From: Scylla paramamosain
Taxonomy: Eukaryota > Arthropoda > Malacostraca > Decapoda > Portunidae
Length of the DNA stretch: 64,000 nucleotides
NCBI RefSeq assembly: GCF_035594125.1
Contig: NC_087192.1
Coordinates: 12,742,501-12,806,500, forward strand
Direction of reading: 5' to 3'
Below the pieces are notes generated by a model. That model was not told where the DNA came from. It saw only the letters and a list, made by a program, of their open reading frames with translations, and did not search any database. The position numbers and the translations under genes are program-made. This document shows positions 1 through 9,654 of this stretch, one piece after another. Each line of letters starts with the position of its first letter. The stretch's first letter is position 1.

Positions 1-39
1 ATGAAGCACAACTTTTTCATAATCACACAAAATGTCTGA
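1..39 (+). other. Possible upstream ORF overlapping the KH gene start
   Basis: An ATG at the first base opens a 12-codon frame that ends in TGA at 37-39, overlapping the KH gene ATG at 32 in another frame. If the transcript extends this far 5', it could lower translation of the main frame. The window begins here, so the real 5' end and any upstream exon are unseen. Confidence 0.2.
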
Positions 40-1375
40 ACAAATTGAGAAAACCTCTACTAAGAAGAAAATGAAGAAGGGCTCCCGATTCCTCCGTGCG
101 CTGAAGAAGCTCCTGTGCTGCTGCTGTAGCAAGGCGAAGCAGCAGGACGAGGAGGCCGAGGAGTACATGGTAGTTGACAATCAACGCCAGGATGAGGGAG
201 AGAAAGTTGATGTGTGTGAGGAGAGTGGCAGCCTGGCTGACAGCGGCCCGGAGACGGCCCAGTCACTGCAAGTGACTTGCGGACAGTCTCCTGAGTGCGA
301 GTCGGCCCAGAGCTTGCCTGAAGAATACGTGGCGCTGGAAGATCCTGTGCGTGAGGCTGGCCAGAGCTCCTCTGACGATGAGTATGTGTCTGTGCCTAAC
401 GTGCAGACGTCGTCAAAGGAAGGCAATGAATCCCCTGAAGAGTCCCTAGACTGTGAAGCGGTGTGTGATGAATCCTTGATTGAGAGCATTTATGCTCTGA
501 TTGAAGAGCCTCTGAAGCCATCAGCGAAAGAGGCCCTAAAGTATGTTGAGGCGATGCCTTCACCGTCCGAGGAGCAAGGCAAGGCTGAGGGGCAGACAGA
601 GCGCTGTGCTGCAAAACGTCGGCGACGCAGGAAGAAGAAGAAAGTGCGACACGAGGAGGAAGACCATGGCGGCGAGTGGCAGTTGGTGTGTAAGAAACCA
701 AGACGGAAGAAGAATGAGACAGTCATCCAGGAAGCCATCAAGCCCTCTGAGCCTGAGCCACAGCGCGTGTCCCGCAAGCCCAAAAAGCCACGCCGGGGCA
801 ACAAATGCCCTCAGGACGACCGTGACCGAGTGCGGCTGTCGTGGCAGGAGAGCACAGTGGAGGTGGCGGTGCCGGTGCCGCCAAACAGACGGCGTCACGT
901 CATCGGCACGCGGGGAGACACGATCCGTCAGCTGCAGCAGCAGTACCCCGCCGTGCGTGTGTCAGTGCCACTCCCGCAGGACCTCGAGTCCCGGGAAGTA
1001 ATCATCCAAGGACCCAAGACACAGGCTGACGCCGTAGCGCTGCAAATCACCCTCCACCTGCAGGCAATAGAGGAGAAGCTGCGCGAGGCAGAGCAGCAGC
1101 GCCAGGAGAAAAAGAGAGCGGTGCTAAAGGTGGAGGTGGCACCCGACATGCGGCGCCACGTGGTGGGTCCTCGAGGCGAAACGCTGAAGAGGCTGGCACA
1201 GGAACACCCCACCGTCAGGGTGACGGTGCCGCCCCCCAGCGACACTCGGACCACCAGTGTGAGCATTAAGGGGCCACGCAATGATGCAGCCGTTGTCGCA
1301 GACTGTATCATGGCCTGTGTGCAGGCTGCAGGCCAGCGGGAGCGGCAGCGGCAGCCCAAGAAAGGAAAGCAGTGA
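32..1375 (+). CDS. Two-KH-domain protein with N-terminal cysteine cluster and tyrosine motifs
   Basis: An uninterrupted 447-codon frame on GC-rich DNA in an otherwise AT-rich window. The ATG at 32 follows CACAAA, a good arthropod start context. Residues 1-33 are strongly basic and amphipathic and end in CCCC (29-32), which resembles a palmitoylation and membrane-anchor signal. Residues 38-190 are acidic and low in complexity, with four YxxPhi motifs: YMVV (45), YVAL (99), YVSV (118) and YALI (154). A basic run at 196-204 could be a nuclear signal or RNA-binding patch. Two type I KH domains follow at about 274-345 and 365-432, with GxxG loops GTRG (292-295) and GPRG (379-382). The two domains resemble each other and vigilin-type KH repeats, so RNA or single-stranded DNA binding is expected. 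Vigilin itself has about 14 KH domains, so this is not vigilin. No intron is visible: it may be a single-exon gene or a retrocopy that stayed open. Cellular role unknown. Confidence 0.85.
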   Translation: MSEQIEKTSTKKKMKKGSRFLRALKKLLCCCCSKAKQQDEEAEEYMVVDNQRQDEGEKVDVCEESGSLADSGPETAQSLQVTCGQSPECESAQSLPEEYVALEDPVREAGQSSSDDEYVSVPNVQTSSKEGNESPEESLDCEAVCDESLIESIYALIEEPLKPSAKEALKYVEAMPSPSEEQGKAEGQTERCAAKRRRRRKKKKVRHEEEDHGGEWQLVCKKPRRKKNETVIQEAIKPSEPEPQRVSRKPKKPRRGNKCPQDDRDRVRLSWQESTVEVAVPVPPNRRRHVIGTRGDTIRQLQQQYPAVRVSVPLPQDLESREVIIQGPKTQADAVALQITLHLQAIEEKLREAEQQRQEKKRAVLKVEVAPDMRRHVVGPRGETLKRLAQEHPTVRVTVPPPSDTRTTSVSIKGPRNDAAVVADCIMACVQAAGQRERQRQPKKGKQ

Positions 1376-1417
1376 GGAGCACTAACTACTGCACCCCGTC
1401 ATTACAAGGACCTGGGA

Positions 1418-1423
1418 ATTAAA
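1418..1423 (+). promoter_or_regulatory. Candidate polyadenylation signal ATTAAA
   Basis: ATTAAA lies 43 bases past the KH gene stop codon and is the first plausible poly(A) signal. A canonical AATAAA follows at 1642-1647 and is an alternative that would give a 3' UTR of about 270-300 bases. Transcript ends are needed to choose. Confidence 0.35.
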
Positions 1424-1437
1424 ACACGCTAGAATGG

Positions 1438-1486
1438 TTTAGGCTTAGCTAGGTTAGGTTAGGTTTAGGTTAGGTTAGGCTTAGTC
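1438..1486 (+). repeat. Short interstitial TTAGG-like repeat
   Basis: About nine degenerate copies of TTAGG, the arthropod telomere motif, read as AGGTT/AGGCTT units with a few one-base insertions. The run is short and internal, so it is an interstitial telomere-like tract and not a chromosome end. It sits just after the likely 3' end of the KH gene. Confidence 0.7.
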
Positions 1487-1784
1487 ATATAGGTCTAGGT
1501 ATCTTAGTGTGGCAATCACAATGAAAGTATTTCTGAGAATATCCAGTGACTAGTACAGAGAAGCGCGTGTACTGCCATAGGAAAAATGCGATCCGGCACG
1601 CTAAGGCCCTGCAGCACGCGCCCTCACATTCAGTGCGCAACAATAAAATTAGAGAGAAAATAAATTCATTAGAATAGATAAAAAAAATAATAATAATGTA
1701 ATAGAATAAGAAAAAAATACATATAAGAAAATAAATGAAAATTGAATAAGAGGAAAACGTAATGTAAATAAGAATTTAAAAAAA
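1487..1784. other. AT-rich spacer
   Basis: A spacer between the KH gene and the first LINE, with A-rich runs at 1660-1785. It contains the alternative AATAAA at 1642. I see no gene or structured RNA here. Confidence 0.5.
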
Positions 1785-3207
1785 TGAATCTCATGCACTT
1801 TATATTTCTGCCGGGAATCATGCCAAGTGTGTTCTCCAACAAGCCAAAAATTTCTTCATTAAGAGAAAGTGCTAAAATCTTTCAAGGTCTAACTCCCCTC
1901 GTGACTTCTGGTAGCTAGCTAGAAAACTAATAACTTTGCTTCTTCTTCTTTCCCTCCTCTATTTCAACCTGGTGGCACCACTGCCATCTCATCTATTTCT
2001 GAAGCTGAACTCTTTGCCCAAACCTTTGCTAAAAAACCCTACCTTGAATGATTTAGGGCTTGTACCTCCTTCTCTTCCACCGTCTGACTACTTCATGCTA
2101 CTACTTAAAATCCTTCGCAATGATGTTTTCTATGCCCTCGCTGGCCTTAACTCTCGGAAGGCGTATCTTGCATCTTGCCTAGTCAAACTTTTTCAACTCT
2201 GTCTGTCAGCACCTACCTTTCTTTCTTGCTGGAAGTTTGCCTATATTCAGTCTGTTCCTTAAAAGGATGACCGTTCTTATCCCTCAAACTACTGTCCTGT
2301 TCCTTTAATTTCATACCTCTCTAAATTTTTTTCAATCTCTCTTCAACAGGAAGATACTTAAACATCTATCACTTCAGAACCTTCTATCTGATCACCAGTA
2401 TGGGTGCCGTCAAGGCCGTTCTTTCTTCTGACTTTCCTTGCTGAGTCTTGGTCATCGTGATTTAGGGATTTTGGTGAAACTTTTACTGCTGGCTTAAGAC
2501 ATATCAAAAGCTTTTGATAGAGTCTGGCACAAAGCTTTGATTTCCAAACTACCGTCCTTTAATTTCTATCCTTTTCTCTGTAACTTCATCTCAAGTGTCC
2601 TTTCTGAGCGTTCTATTGCTGCTGTGGTAGACGGTCACTGTTCTTCTAAATCTGTTACAGTAGTGTTTCTCAGGGTTCTGTCTTGTCACCCACTCTCTTC
2701 CTATTATTCATTAATGATCTTCTAAACCAAACTTCTTGTCCTATCCACTCCTACGCTGATGATACCACCTTGCACTTATCCACGTCTTTTCGCAGATGTC
2801 TAACCATTAAGGAAGTAAACAGTTCATGCAGGGAAGCCTCTGAACGCGTTAATTTTGATTTTTAAAATTTTCGATTGAGGCAGGGCAAACTTAGTATTGT
2901 TCAATTCTTCAAAAACTTAATCTCTCCATCTATCAACTCGACACAACCTTCCAGATAACTATTTCCTCCTCTTCAGAAACATCCAACTGTCCCCCTTTTC
3001 TACACTGAACGTCCTCAGTCTATCCTTTACTTATAATCTTAACTGGAAACTTCACATCTCATCTCTAGCTAAAAACAGGTTCTATGAAATTAGGCGTTCT
3101 GAGTCGTTTCCGCCAGTTTTTTTTTTTTTTTCTCCTCCTAACCCCCTTACCAGCAGCTCACTCTGTACAGGGGCCTTATCCTATGTATGGAGTATGCTTC
3201 ACATGTA
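1785..3207 (+). mobile_element. Jockey-like LINE copy A, left part (5'-truncated, interrupted)
   Basis: From about 1785 the plus strand parallels the segment between endonuclease and RT of the minus-strand copy at 3208-6440. It continues through the RT to the motif MEYASHV at about 3190-3207, where homology stops at a T-run. Its remainder resumes at about 6440. The 5' half, including the endonuclease, is absent, as expected for LINE truncation on insertion. Multiple indels and stops show that it is old. Confidence 0.8.
2045..3207 (+). pseudogene. Broken reverse transcriptase of LINE copy A
   Basis: RT pieces lie in several frames. The segment before 2262 matches the RT entry region ([14 protein letters not shown]) but lacks about 20 residues between RKAY and LASCLV that related copies carry. 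The piece at 2683-2865 keeps the catalytic YADDTTLH and the following domain. Frameshifts and stops separate them, so no functional RT is possible. The match to the minus-strand copy B is clear along the whole length. Confidence 0.8.
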
Positions 3208-3313
3208 TTTTTTTTTTTTTTATGTAGGAAGGATACTGGCCAAGGGCAACAAAAATCTAATAAAAAAAAATGCCCACTGAAATGCCAGTCCCATAAAAGG
3301 GTCAAAGCAGTGG

Positions 3314-4753
3314 TCAAAAATTGGTGGATAAGTGTCTTGAAACCTCCCTCTTGAAGGAATTCAAGTCATAGGAAGGTGGAAATACAGAAGAAGGCAGGGA
3401 GTTCCAGAGTTTACCAGAGAAAGGGATGAATGATTGAGAATACTGGTTAACTCTTGCGTTAGAGAGGTGGACAGAATAGGGGTGAGAGAAAGAAGAAAGT
3501 CTTGTGCAGCGAGGCCGCGGAAGGAGGGGAGGCATGCAGTTAGCAAGATCAAAAGAGCAGTTGGCATGAAAATGGCGGTAGAAGACAGCTAGATATGCAA
3601 CATTGTGGCGGTGAGAGAGGGGCTGAAGACAGTCAGTTAGAGGAGAGGAGTTGATGAAACGAAATGCTTTTGATTCCACCCTGTCTAGAAGAGCAGTATG
3701 AGTGGAACCCCACCAGACATGTGAAGCATACTCCATACATGGACGGATAAGGCCCTTGTACAGAGTTAGCAGCTGGGGGGGTGAGAAAAACTGGCGGAGA
3801 CGTCTCAGAACACCTAACTTCATAGAAGCTGTTTTAGCTAGAGATGAGATGTGAAGTTTCCAGTTCAGATTATAAGTAAAGGACAGACCGAGGATGTTCA
3901 GTGTAGAAGAGTGGGACAGTTGAGTGTCATTGAAGAAGAGGGGATAGTTGTATGGAAGATTGTGTCGAGTTGATAGATGGAGGAATTGAGTTTTTGAGGC
4001 ATTGAACAATACCAAATTTGCTCTGCCCCAATCAGAAATTTTAGAAAGATCAGAAGTCAGGCGTTCTGTGGCTTCCCTGCGTGATATGTTTACCTCCTGA
4101 AGGGTTGGACGTCTATGAAAAGACGTGGAAAAGTGCAGGGTGGTATCATCAGCATAGGAGTGGATAGGACAAGAAGTTTGGTTTAGAAGATCATTAATGA
4201 ATAATAAGAAGAGAGTGGGTGACAGGACAGAACCCTGAGGAACACCACTGTTAATAGATTTAGGAGAAGAACAGTGACCGTCTACCAAAGCAGCAATAGA
4301 ACGGTCAGAAAGGAAACTTGAGATGAAGTTACAGAGAGAAGGATAGAAACCGTAGGAGGGTAGTTTTGAAATCAAAGCTTTGTGCCAGACTCTATCAAAG
4401 GCTTTTGATATGTCCAAGGCAACAGCAAAAGTTTCACCAAAGTCTCTAAAAGAGGATGACCAAGACTCAGTAAGGAAAGCCAGAAGATCACCAGTAGAGC
4501 GGCCTTGACGGAACCCATACTGGCGACCAGATAGAAGGTTGTGAAGTGATAGATGTTTAAGAATCTTCCTGTTGAGGATAGATTCAAAAACTTTAGAAAA
4601 GCAGAAAATTAAAGCAATAGGACGGTAGTTTGAGGAATTAGAGCGGTCACCCTTTTTAGGAACAGGTTGAATGTAGGCAAACTTCCAGCAAGAAGGAAAG
4701 GTAGATGTTGACAGACAGAGCTGAAAGAGTTTGACTAGGCAAGGAGCAAGCAC
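3314..4753 (-). CDS. Reverse transcriptase frame of LINE copy B (479 codons)
   Basis: RNA-directed DNA polymerase of a non-LTR retrotransposon, which copies element RNA at a nicked target. The order of motifs is canonical: NYRPIAL at 42-48, [12 protein letters not shown] at 78-89, motif [14 protein letters not shown] at 112-124 (catalytic D114), [11 protein letters not shown] at 169-179, and the active-site YADD at 200-203. The thumb and C-terminal region run to residue 479. The ATG used here is only the first methionine after a TGA at 4766-4768 that interrupts the original, longer frame, so this is the intact 3' part of a decayed polyprotein. Composition and motifs place it in the jockey superfamily. 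It is similar to copies A and C in this window. RT could be active only if expressed from this partial frame, which is unlikely. Confidence 0.85.
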   Translation of the reverse strand: MLAPCLVKLFQLCLSTSTFPSCWKFAYIQPVPKKGDRSNSSNYRPIALIFCFSKVFESILNRKILKHLSLHNLLSGRQYGFRQGRSTGDLLAFLTESWSSSFRDFGETFAVALDISKAFDRVWHKALISKLPSYGFYPSLCNFISSFLSDRSIAALVDGHCSSPKSINSGVPQGSVLSPTLFLLFINDLLNQTSCPIHSYADDTTLHFSTSFHRRPTLQEVNISRREATERLTSDLSKISDWGRANLVLFNASKTQFLHLSTRHNLPYNYPLFFNDTQLSHSSTLNILGLSFTYNLNWKLHISSLAKTASMKLGVLRRLRQFFSPPQLLTLYKGLIRPCMEYASHVWWGSTHTALLDRVESKAFRFINSSPLTDCLQPLSHRHNVAYLAVFYRHFHANCSFDLANCMPPLLPRPRCTRLSSFSHPYSVHLSNARVNQYSQSFIPFSGKLWNSLPSSVFPPSYDLNSFKREVSRHLSTNF

Positions 4754-4768
4754 GGAGGCACAGTTTCA

Positions 4769-6214
4769 GAGAACAATAGGAGGGACCCCATCAGGTCCAT
4801 AAGCCTTCCGAGGGTTTAGACCAGCGAGGGCATGGAAAACATCATTACGAAGAATTTTAATACGTGGCATGAAGTAGTCAGAGGGTGGAGGAGAGGGAGG
4901 AACAAGCCCAGAATCGTCCAAGGTAGAGTTTTTAGCAAAGGTTTCAGCAAAGAGTTCAGCTTTAGAAATAGATGTGATAACAGTGGTGCCATCTGGTTGA
5001 AGTAGAGGAGGGAAAGAAGAAGAAGCAAAGTTATTGTAGATATTTTTGGCTAGATGCCAGAAATCACGAGGGGAGTTAGATCTTGAAAGGTTTTGACATT
5101 TTCTGTTAATGAAGGAGTTTTTGGCTAGTTGGAGAACAGACTTGGCATGGTTCCGGGCAGAAATATAAATTGCATGAGATTCTGGTGATGGAAGGCTTAA
5201 GTACCTTTTGTGGTTTAGGACGAGAAAAAGAGTGAGGAATGTACGCCTCCACTCCAGACACTATCACCTCTGTTATGCGCTCAGCACACAAAGACGGGTC
5301 TCTGACACGGAAGCAGTAGTCATTCTAAGGAAAATCAGCAAAATACCTCCTCAGGTCCCCCCAACTAGCAGAGGCAAAACGCCAGAGGCACCTTCGCTTA
5401 GGGGGATCCTGAGGAGGGATTGGAGTGATAGGACAAGATAAAGATATGAGATTGTGATCGGAGGAGCCCAACGGAGAAGAAAGGGTGACAGCATAAGCAG
5501 AAGGATTAGAGGTCAGGAAAAGGTCAAGAATGTTGGGCGTATCTCCAAGACGGTCAGGAATACGAGTAGGGTGTTGCACCAATTGCTCTAGGTCATGGAG
5601 GATAGCAAAGTTGTAGGCTAGTTCACCAGGATGGTCAGTGAAGGGAGAGGAAAGCCAAAGCTGGTGGTGAACATTGAAGTCTCCAAGAATGGAGATCTCT
5701 GCAAAAGGGAAGAGGGTCAGAATGTGCTCCACTTTGGAAATTAAGTAGTCAAAGAATTTCTTATAGTCAGAGGAGTTAGGAGAGAGGTGTACAGCACAGA
5801 TAAATTTAGTATGAGAATGACTCTGTAGTCGTAGCCAGATGGTGGAAAACTCGGAAGATTCAAGAGCGTGGGCACGAGATCAGGTTAAGCCATTGCGCAC
5901 ATAAACGCAGCATCCAGCTTTGGATCGAAAATGAGGATAGAGAAAGTAGGAGGGAACAGAAAAGGGGCTACTGTCAGTTGCCTCAGACACCTGAGTTTCA
6001 GTGAGGAAAAGAAGATGAGGTTTAGAAGAGGAGAGGTGGTGTTCTACAGATTGAAAATTAGATCTTAGACCGCGAATGTTGCAGAAGTTAATGAAGAAAA
6101 AGTTGAGGGGGTGTCAAGACACTTAGGGTCGTCGACGGAAAGGCAGTCCGACCTGGGGACATTTATGGTCCCCTCCCCAGATGGGGACTCCGAGGCTGGT
6201 GTAGGAGTCGCCAT
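4769..6214 (-). pseudogene. Broken APE-type endonuclease and linker of LINE copy B
   Basis: The N-terminal half of the element's single ORF. Readable endonuclease signatures in order are [25 protein letters not shown] (the metal-binding GDFN) and SSDHNLIS (the catalytic SDH). They match an apurinic-endonuclease-like nickase for target-primed reverse transcription. Damage includes a frameshift near the start, a TGA at 5880-5882, a TAG just after the endonuclease core near 5322-5325, and a deletion in the linker near 5210. The 135-codon stretch 5325-5732 is the longest open piece. Confidence 0.8.
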
Positions 6215-6439
6215 GATTTTAAAATTTTTGAGTGAAGGGTGTGTGTGTTATTAGGTGCTTGTAGTTTTGTGTGGAGGAAGAGAGTTGTCTTTAGAGGGCA
6301 GGCTGTGACTACCCCCTTGTGTTGTGAGACACAAAGGGAAACGTTCAGTGAGGTCACAGCTGGGTTTAATGACAAGTTCACAGCACCCCCTGAACAGTGC
6401 TTTAGACCTCACTGGGAGTAATTATCGTTTCGGCAGGTG

Positions 6440-6940
6440 TCTACTGCCTACTGGATTCCACTCATATGATTCTTTTAGACAGGGTGGAATCAGATGTTTT
6501 TTTTGTCTTAAGAACTCCTCTCCTCTAATTCACAGTCTTCAACCTCTCTCTCTCTTTCTCGCAGTGTTGCATCTCTTGCTATCTTCTACCGCTATTTTCA
6601 TGCCTCTTCTGATCTCTTCTGATCTTACTAACTGCATGCCCGCCCCTCCTCCCACGGCTTCGCTGCATAATACTTTTCTTTCTCTTTCCCATATTCTGTC
6701 CACCTCTCTAATGCATGAAAGAGTTAACCAGTATTCTAAATCATTCATCCCTTTTTCTAGTAAACTCTGGAACTCTTCCTGCTTCTGTATTTTCTCCTTC
6801 CTATTTTCAAGAGAAAGGTTTCAAGACACTTATCTTTAATTTTTGAAGACCAATTTTTGACTGTTCAGGGACCAGAACCTAAGTGGCCTTTTTTTATTAT
6901 AGTCTTGTTGCCCTTGGCTGGTGCCCCTCCAACATAAAAA
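6440..6940 (+). mobile_element. Jockey-like LINE copy A, right part (RT C-terminus and 3' end)
   Basis: The plus strand resumes with the coding for LLDRVES and runs through NCMP, RVNQYSKSFIPFS and KLWNS to the 3' UTR and an A-rich end at about 6935. It picks up within about a dozen bases of where the left part stops at 3207, so the two parts are one insertion split by copy B. The frame is broken by indels. Confidence 0.8.
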
Positions 6941-7107
6941 AAGAAAAAAAAAACATTAAGAAATATTTTAACGAAAAAGGAAGAAACGGACAGAAACTTG
7001 CGAAAGGTGAGAGGGAAGGGAAAAAGAAAGAGAGGGAGGCATGCTGGGTCAACAACTCGCGGCTCTAGTCTCGGGAACGCGAATTTACTCAACCTACGCG
7101 AATATTG

Positions 7108-7109
<2 letters not shown>

Positions 7110-7201
<92 letters not shown>

Positions 7202-7216
7202 GTGTGTGTGTGTGTG
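7110..7216 (+). repeat. (GT)n microsatellite
   Basis: About 53 GT units with one GC interruption near 7197. Apparent cysteine/valine frames across it are artefacts. Confidence 0.98.
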
Positions 7217-8207
7217 CTTTTCTCTGCCACTTTTACACTTCCAATCTCAAGCATGTTTACAAGCAACTTTCCCTCAAATTGCTTTCTGTTTGATCAATTC
7301 ATACGTTAAATATTACTGTGTCAATTCTAATCATCTCATGTCCACTCGTTGACTTGCTTGCTTTCATTCCGTGATTTCTGCTTCGATTTCTGCCTTTCTC
7401 AATAATTGTATTATTCCACTTTTTTTCCCCTAAACTTATGTTATTCATTTCTCGCATTTTGTTTCCTTCTTCCGGGATGACGTGACTGACCTTTCCGGGA
7501 TCATCTCAGGCCTGCAGGTCGTCATGGCAACGGACACTTACTGACTACCATGAACTCTGATAATTTTTTTTATCCACGCAAAAAGAAAGGAAAAAAAATG
7601 AAAAGGGAAAATACTGATATTCCAGCTTACACTTGCAAATGTCCCTACGTGTTGAAAACAAGCAGATTATAGATTATAGTACTATTTGTTAATGATTCAA
7701 CTGTTTATGCATTTATTTTCTTAAAAAAAGAGACTTATACGAAAAACTGAATGCTTCACACTCCTTACGTAATTAAGTGAACTAAATAAAAAAAACTACA
7801 TTTATGTTCAGGACAATACTGTTGTCACTAGTTACGGAAATTAAAGTATCACATCACGTCTAAGTGACTGAACAAACCGAGCCAACACGTTCCCTGGCGG
7901 TAATATAACATGGAGCTGAGAACACAAGAAGAATTAATAACCGTTCACTTAAGGAAGGCAGTATTAGAATAGGATAACAGAGTTGAGTAAATTCTGGCCA
8001 CCACAATACCAGGATGGGTGAAGTCAGTAACTGTCTCGGTGCTATCACAACACCTAAATTCGCCATTATTCCAAACCTGGGTGATGATGGTGCTGCCTCC
8101 CACGCTGTTGGTCAAGGAAATCCTCTCTTTGAATGGTAAGAAAGCCGAAGTCAAACAAGCACACTCAATAAGGCATTACATAAAAAAAAAAAAAAAATTG
8201 TTCATAT

Positions 8208-8229
8208 TGACTGACTGACTGACTGACTG
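8208..8229 (+). repeat. (GACT)n short tandem repeat
   Basis: About five tetranucleotide units in an AT-rich spacer. Confidence 0.9.
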
Positions 8230-8595
8230 GATGATTGATTAACAGACTGACTGACGGAATGTGTGACAACAGGATTATAAAGCACCACACACAAAAAAAT
8301 ACAGACTTTGCTAACCCTTTGACTGCTACAGTTTCTCAGCTTCGTATAACAGCCTTGCATAAGTTTAAATGAGGATTTTAAAAGATTACTGTCACAACAA
8401 AGGCTGCCACCGAATATCTAATAGAACCTTTTAATGCCCGTTGTAAGCAAAATTGCTCAAAGTTGCTTGAGTAATATATGTGTGCCATCAGCAGTCAGAG
8501 GGTTAAGAGATAAGACAAAACAATAGGAAATATAAAACAAAAATAAAACAAGACTCGCATTTCACAGTGGCATCCTAATCCTTGTCAAAATGCAG

Positions 8596-8727
8596 TGTCA
8601 GATAACAGCAGCGGAGGATACAGCCTCGCCCACACGTCCTCGTATATCCCTTGAAAGACGATCCGTACCCTGACGACACGCCCACGCCACCGTCGCCGCA
8701 GCCGCGTACCAAGTATAGAAGACCGGG
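8596..8727 (+). other. GC-rich island, weak exon candidate
   Basis: A local GC-rich block in AT-rich DNA. It begins after an AG at 8594-8595 and ends at GGG|GTAAGT, a strong splice-donor match. A proline-rich frame is open from about 8605 to the donor. A second frame from the AG ends in TGA at about 8650. No protein family is recognised, the frames conflict, and the donor overlaps a repeated motif described in the next element, so the signal may be fortuitous. Confidence 0.2.
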
Positions 8728-9453
8728 GTAAGTTGGGAACAGGGATAAGTTGGCACATTTGAAGTAATTTCACTATTTACCGGTCGACAGCGCTGTTATT
8801 GACACCAGCTAATCACCTCGAGGGCCCTGACTCACCAACATGCAGCCACGTTACTAGGTCGCATTATTTGATTGGAGTGAAGTTTAATTTTGATGCTGGT
8901 GAGTAAATTATATTGTTTGCTGTCACATGCATCTAGTTACAAATGAGTGATATTCATTTTAGCCATAATCTGTCTTAGGGTTCAAGGACTGTTTACTCTT
9001 GATACAGATCATAACAGATTTCTTAATCTATACGAAAATCGTTTGTTTAGATTAGTGGTATGGATGGGGCAAGGTGGCACGAAGACAATGGGGCAAATTA
9101 GCACAGTACCATCTATATATGATTAACATTTGTCTATTTATTACCTATCTACTTTCATTTTATATTTGATTTATATTATTTTGGTGATACATGTGTGTTG
9201 ATATTAATTAGCTTCCTAAAGAAATTTTTACCTTGTATTTTTAGAGATGGTTCAAACATATAAATTAATTTACTTTCCTTAGTAAGGAAAATATTTTTTT
9301 CCGTTATTTGAACCTAATGTTCATAAAATTTAGCTTCACAGATATTCTGCATCTAAACTTAATTACATGCATCCAATTTGTTATTTATATGTAATGTGCC
9401 AATTTACCCCATAGTGTGTCGACTTACCCCTCATATGGGGTATGCTGGCACAC
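8725..9453. mobile_element. Possible non-autonomous DNA transposon with GGGGTAAGTTGGCACA-type ends
   Basis: The motif GGGGTAAGTTGGCACA (consensus) appears at 8725-8740 and 8742-8758, at 9066-9080 and 9090-9105 in the middle, inverted at 9395-9410 and 9415-9430, and direct again at 9437-9453. The two left copies, spaced about 17-20 bases, align with the reverse complement of 9395-9430, giving terminal inverted repeats made of two subrepeats. The interior is AT-rich with no transposase. The superfamily is unknown, and no target-site duplication was identified. Confidence 0.4.
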
Positions 9454-9654
9454 TTAATTTTTTTTTTTTTTTTCTAAGTAATGGAGAGCTTTAGTTTGGA
9501 AAGAAAAAAAATAATGGAAAGTAAGATGAATGTTTCTATTTTTCAATAAAAGCTTAAATGTTTTTCTTGTCTTACTGAGAATGTACCTAGCCCTGGTCTG
9601 CCTTATCGGATTGAAGGGGACGAGAATGAAGGGATAGTTGAATGAAGCGACATT

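Larger units (their letters stand above)
3208..6440 (-). mobile_element. Jockey-like LINE copy B, nearly full length, nested in copy A
   Basis: The 3' end lies at about 3208, with a T-run on the plus strand (an A-rich tail on the element strand) followed by the conserved 3' UTR. Next, moving right, come the RT (3314-4753), a damaged linker, the APE-type endonuclease (about 5330-6100), a possible start ATG at about 6212-6214 and a 5' UTR reaching toward 6440. At about 3.2 kb it is close to the length of a complete single-ORF element. It is inserted inside copy A, whose sequence breaks off at about 3207 and resumes at about 6445. I found no clear target-site duplication, and the exact 5' end is uncertain by tens of bases. 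Confidence 0.85.
6941..8599. other. Region without a recognised gene
   Basis: AT-rich single-copy-looking DNA apart from the GT microsatellite at 7110-7216 and a short GACT repeat at 8208-8229. Short open frames here have no family features and no consistent coding composition. I see no tRNA or other RNA gene. Confidence 0.5.

Noticed and set aside
560..1359. Several 100-150 codon frames overlapping the KH gene in other frames
   Set aside because: They are shadows of a GC-rich coding region; only the plus frame from 32 carries domains.
4816..5028. 70-codon minus-strand frame resembling the frame at 1936 on the plus strand
   Set aside because: Both are a shifted frame of the same LINE linker; the resemblance is at DNA level and the coding frame is another one.
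6865..7352. Cys/Val and Thr/His-rich frames over 7.1 kb
   Set aside because: They are the (GT)n microsatellite read in different frames.
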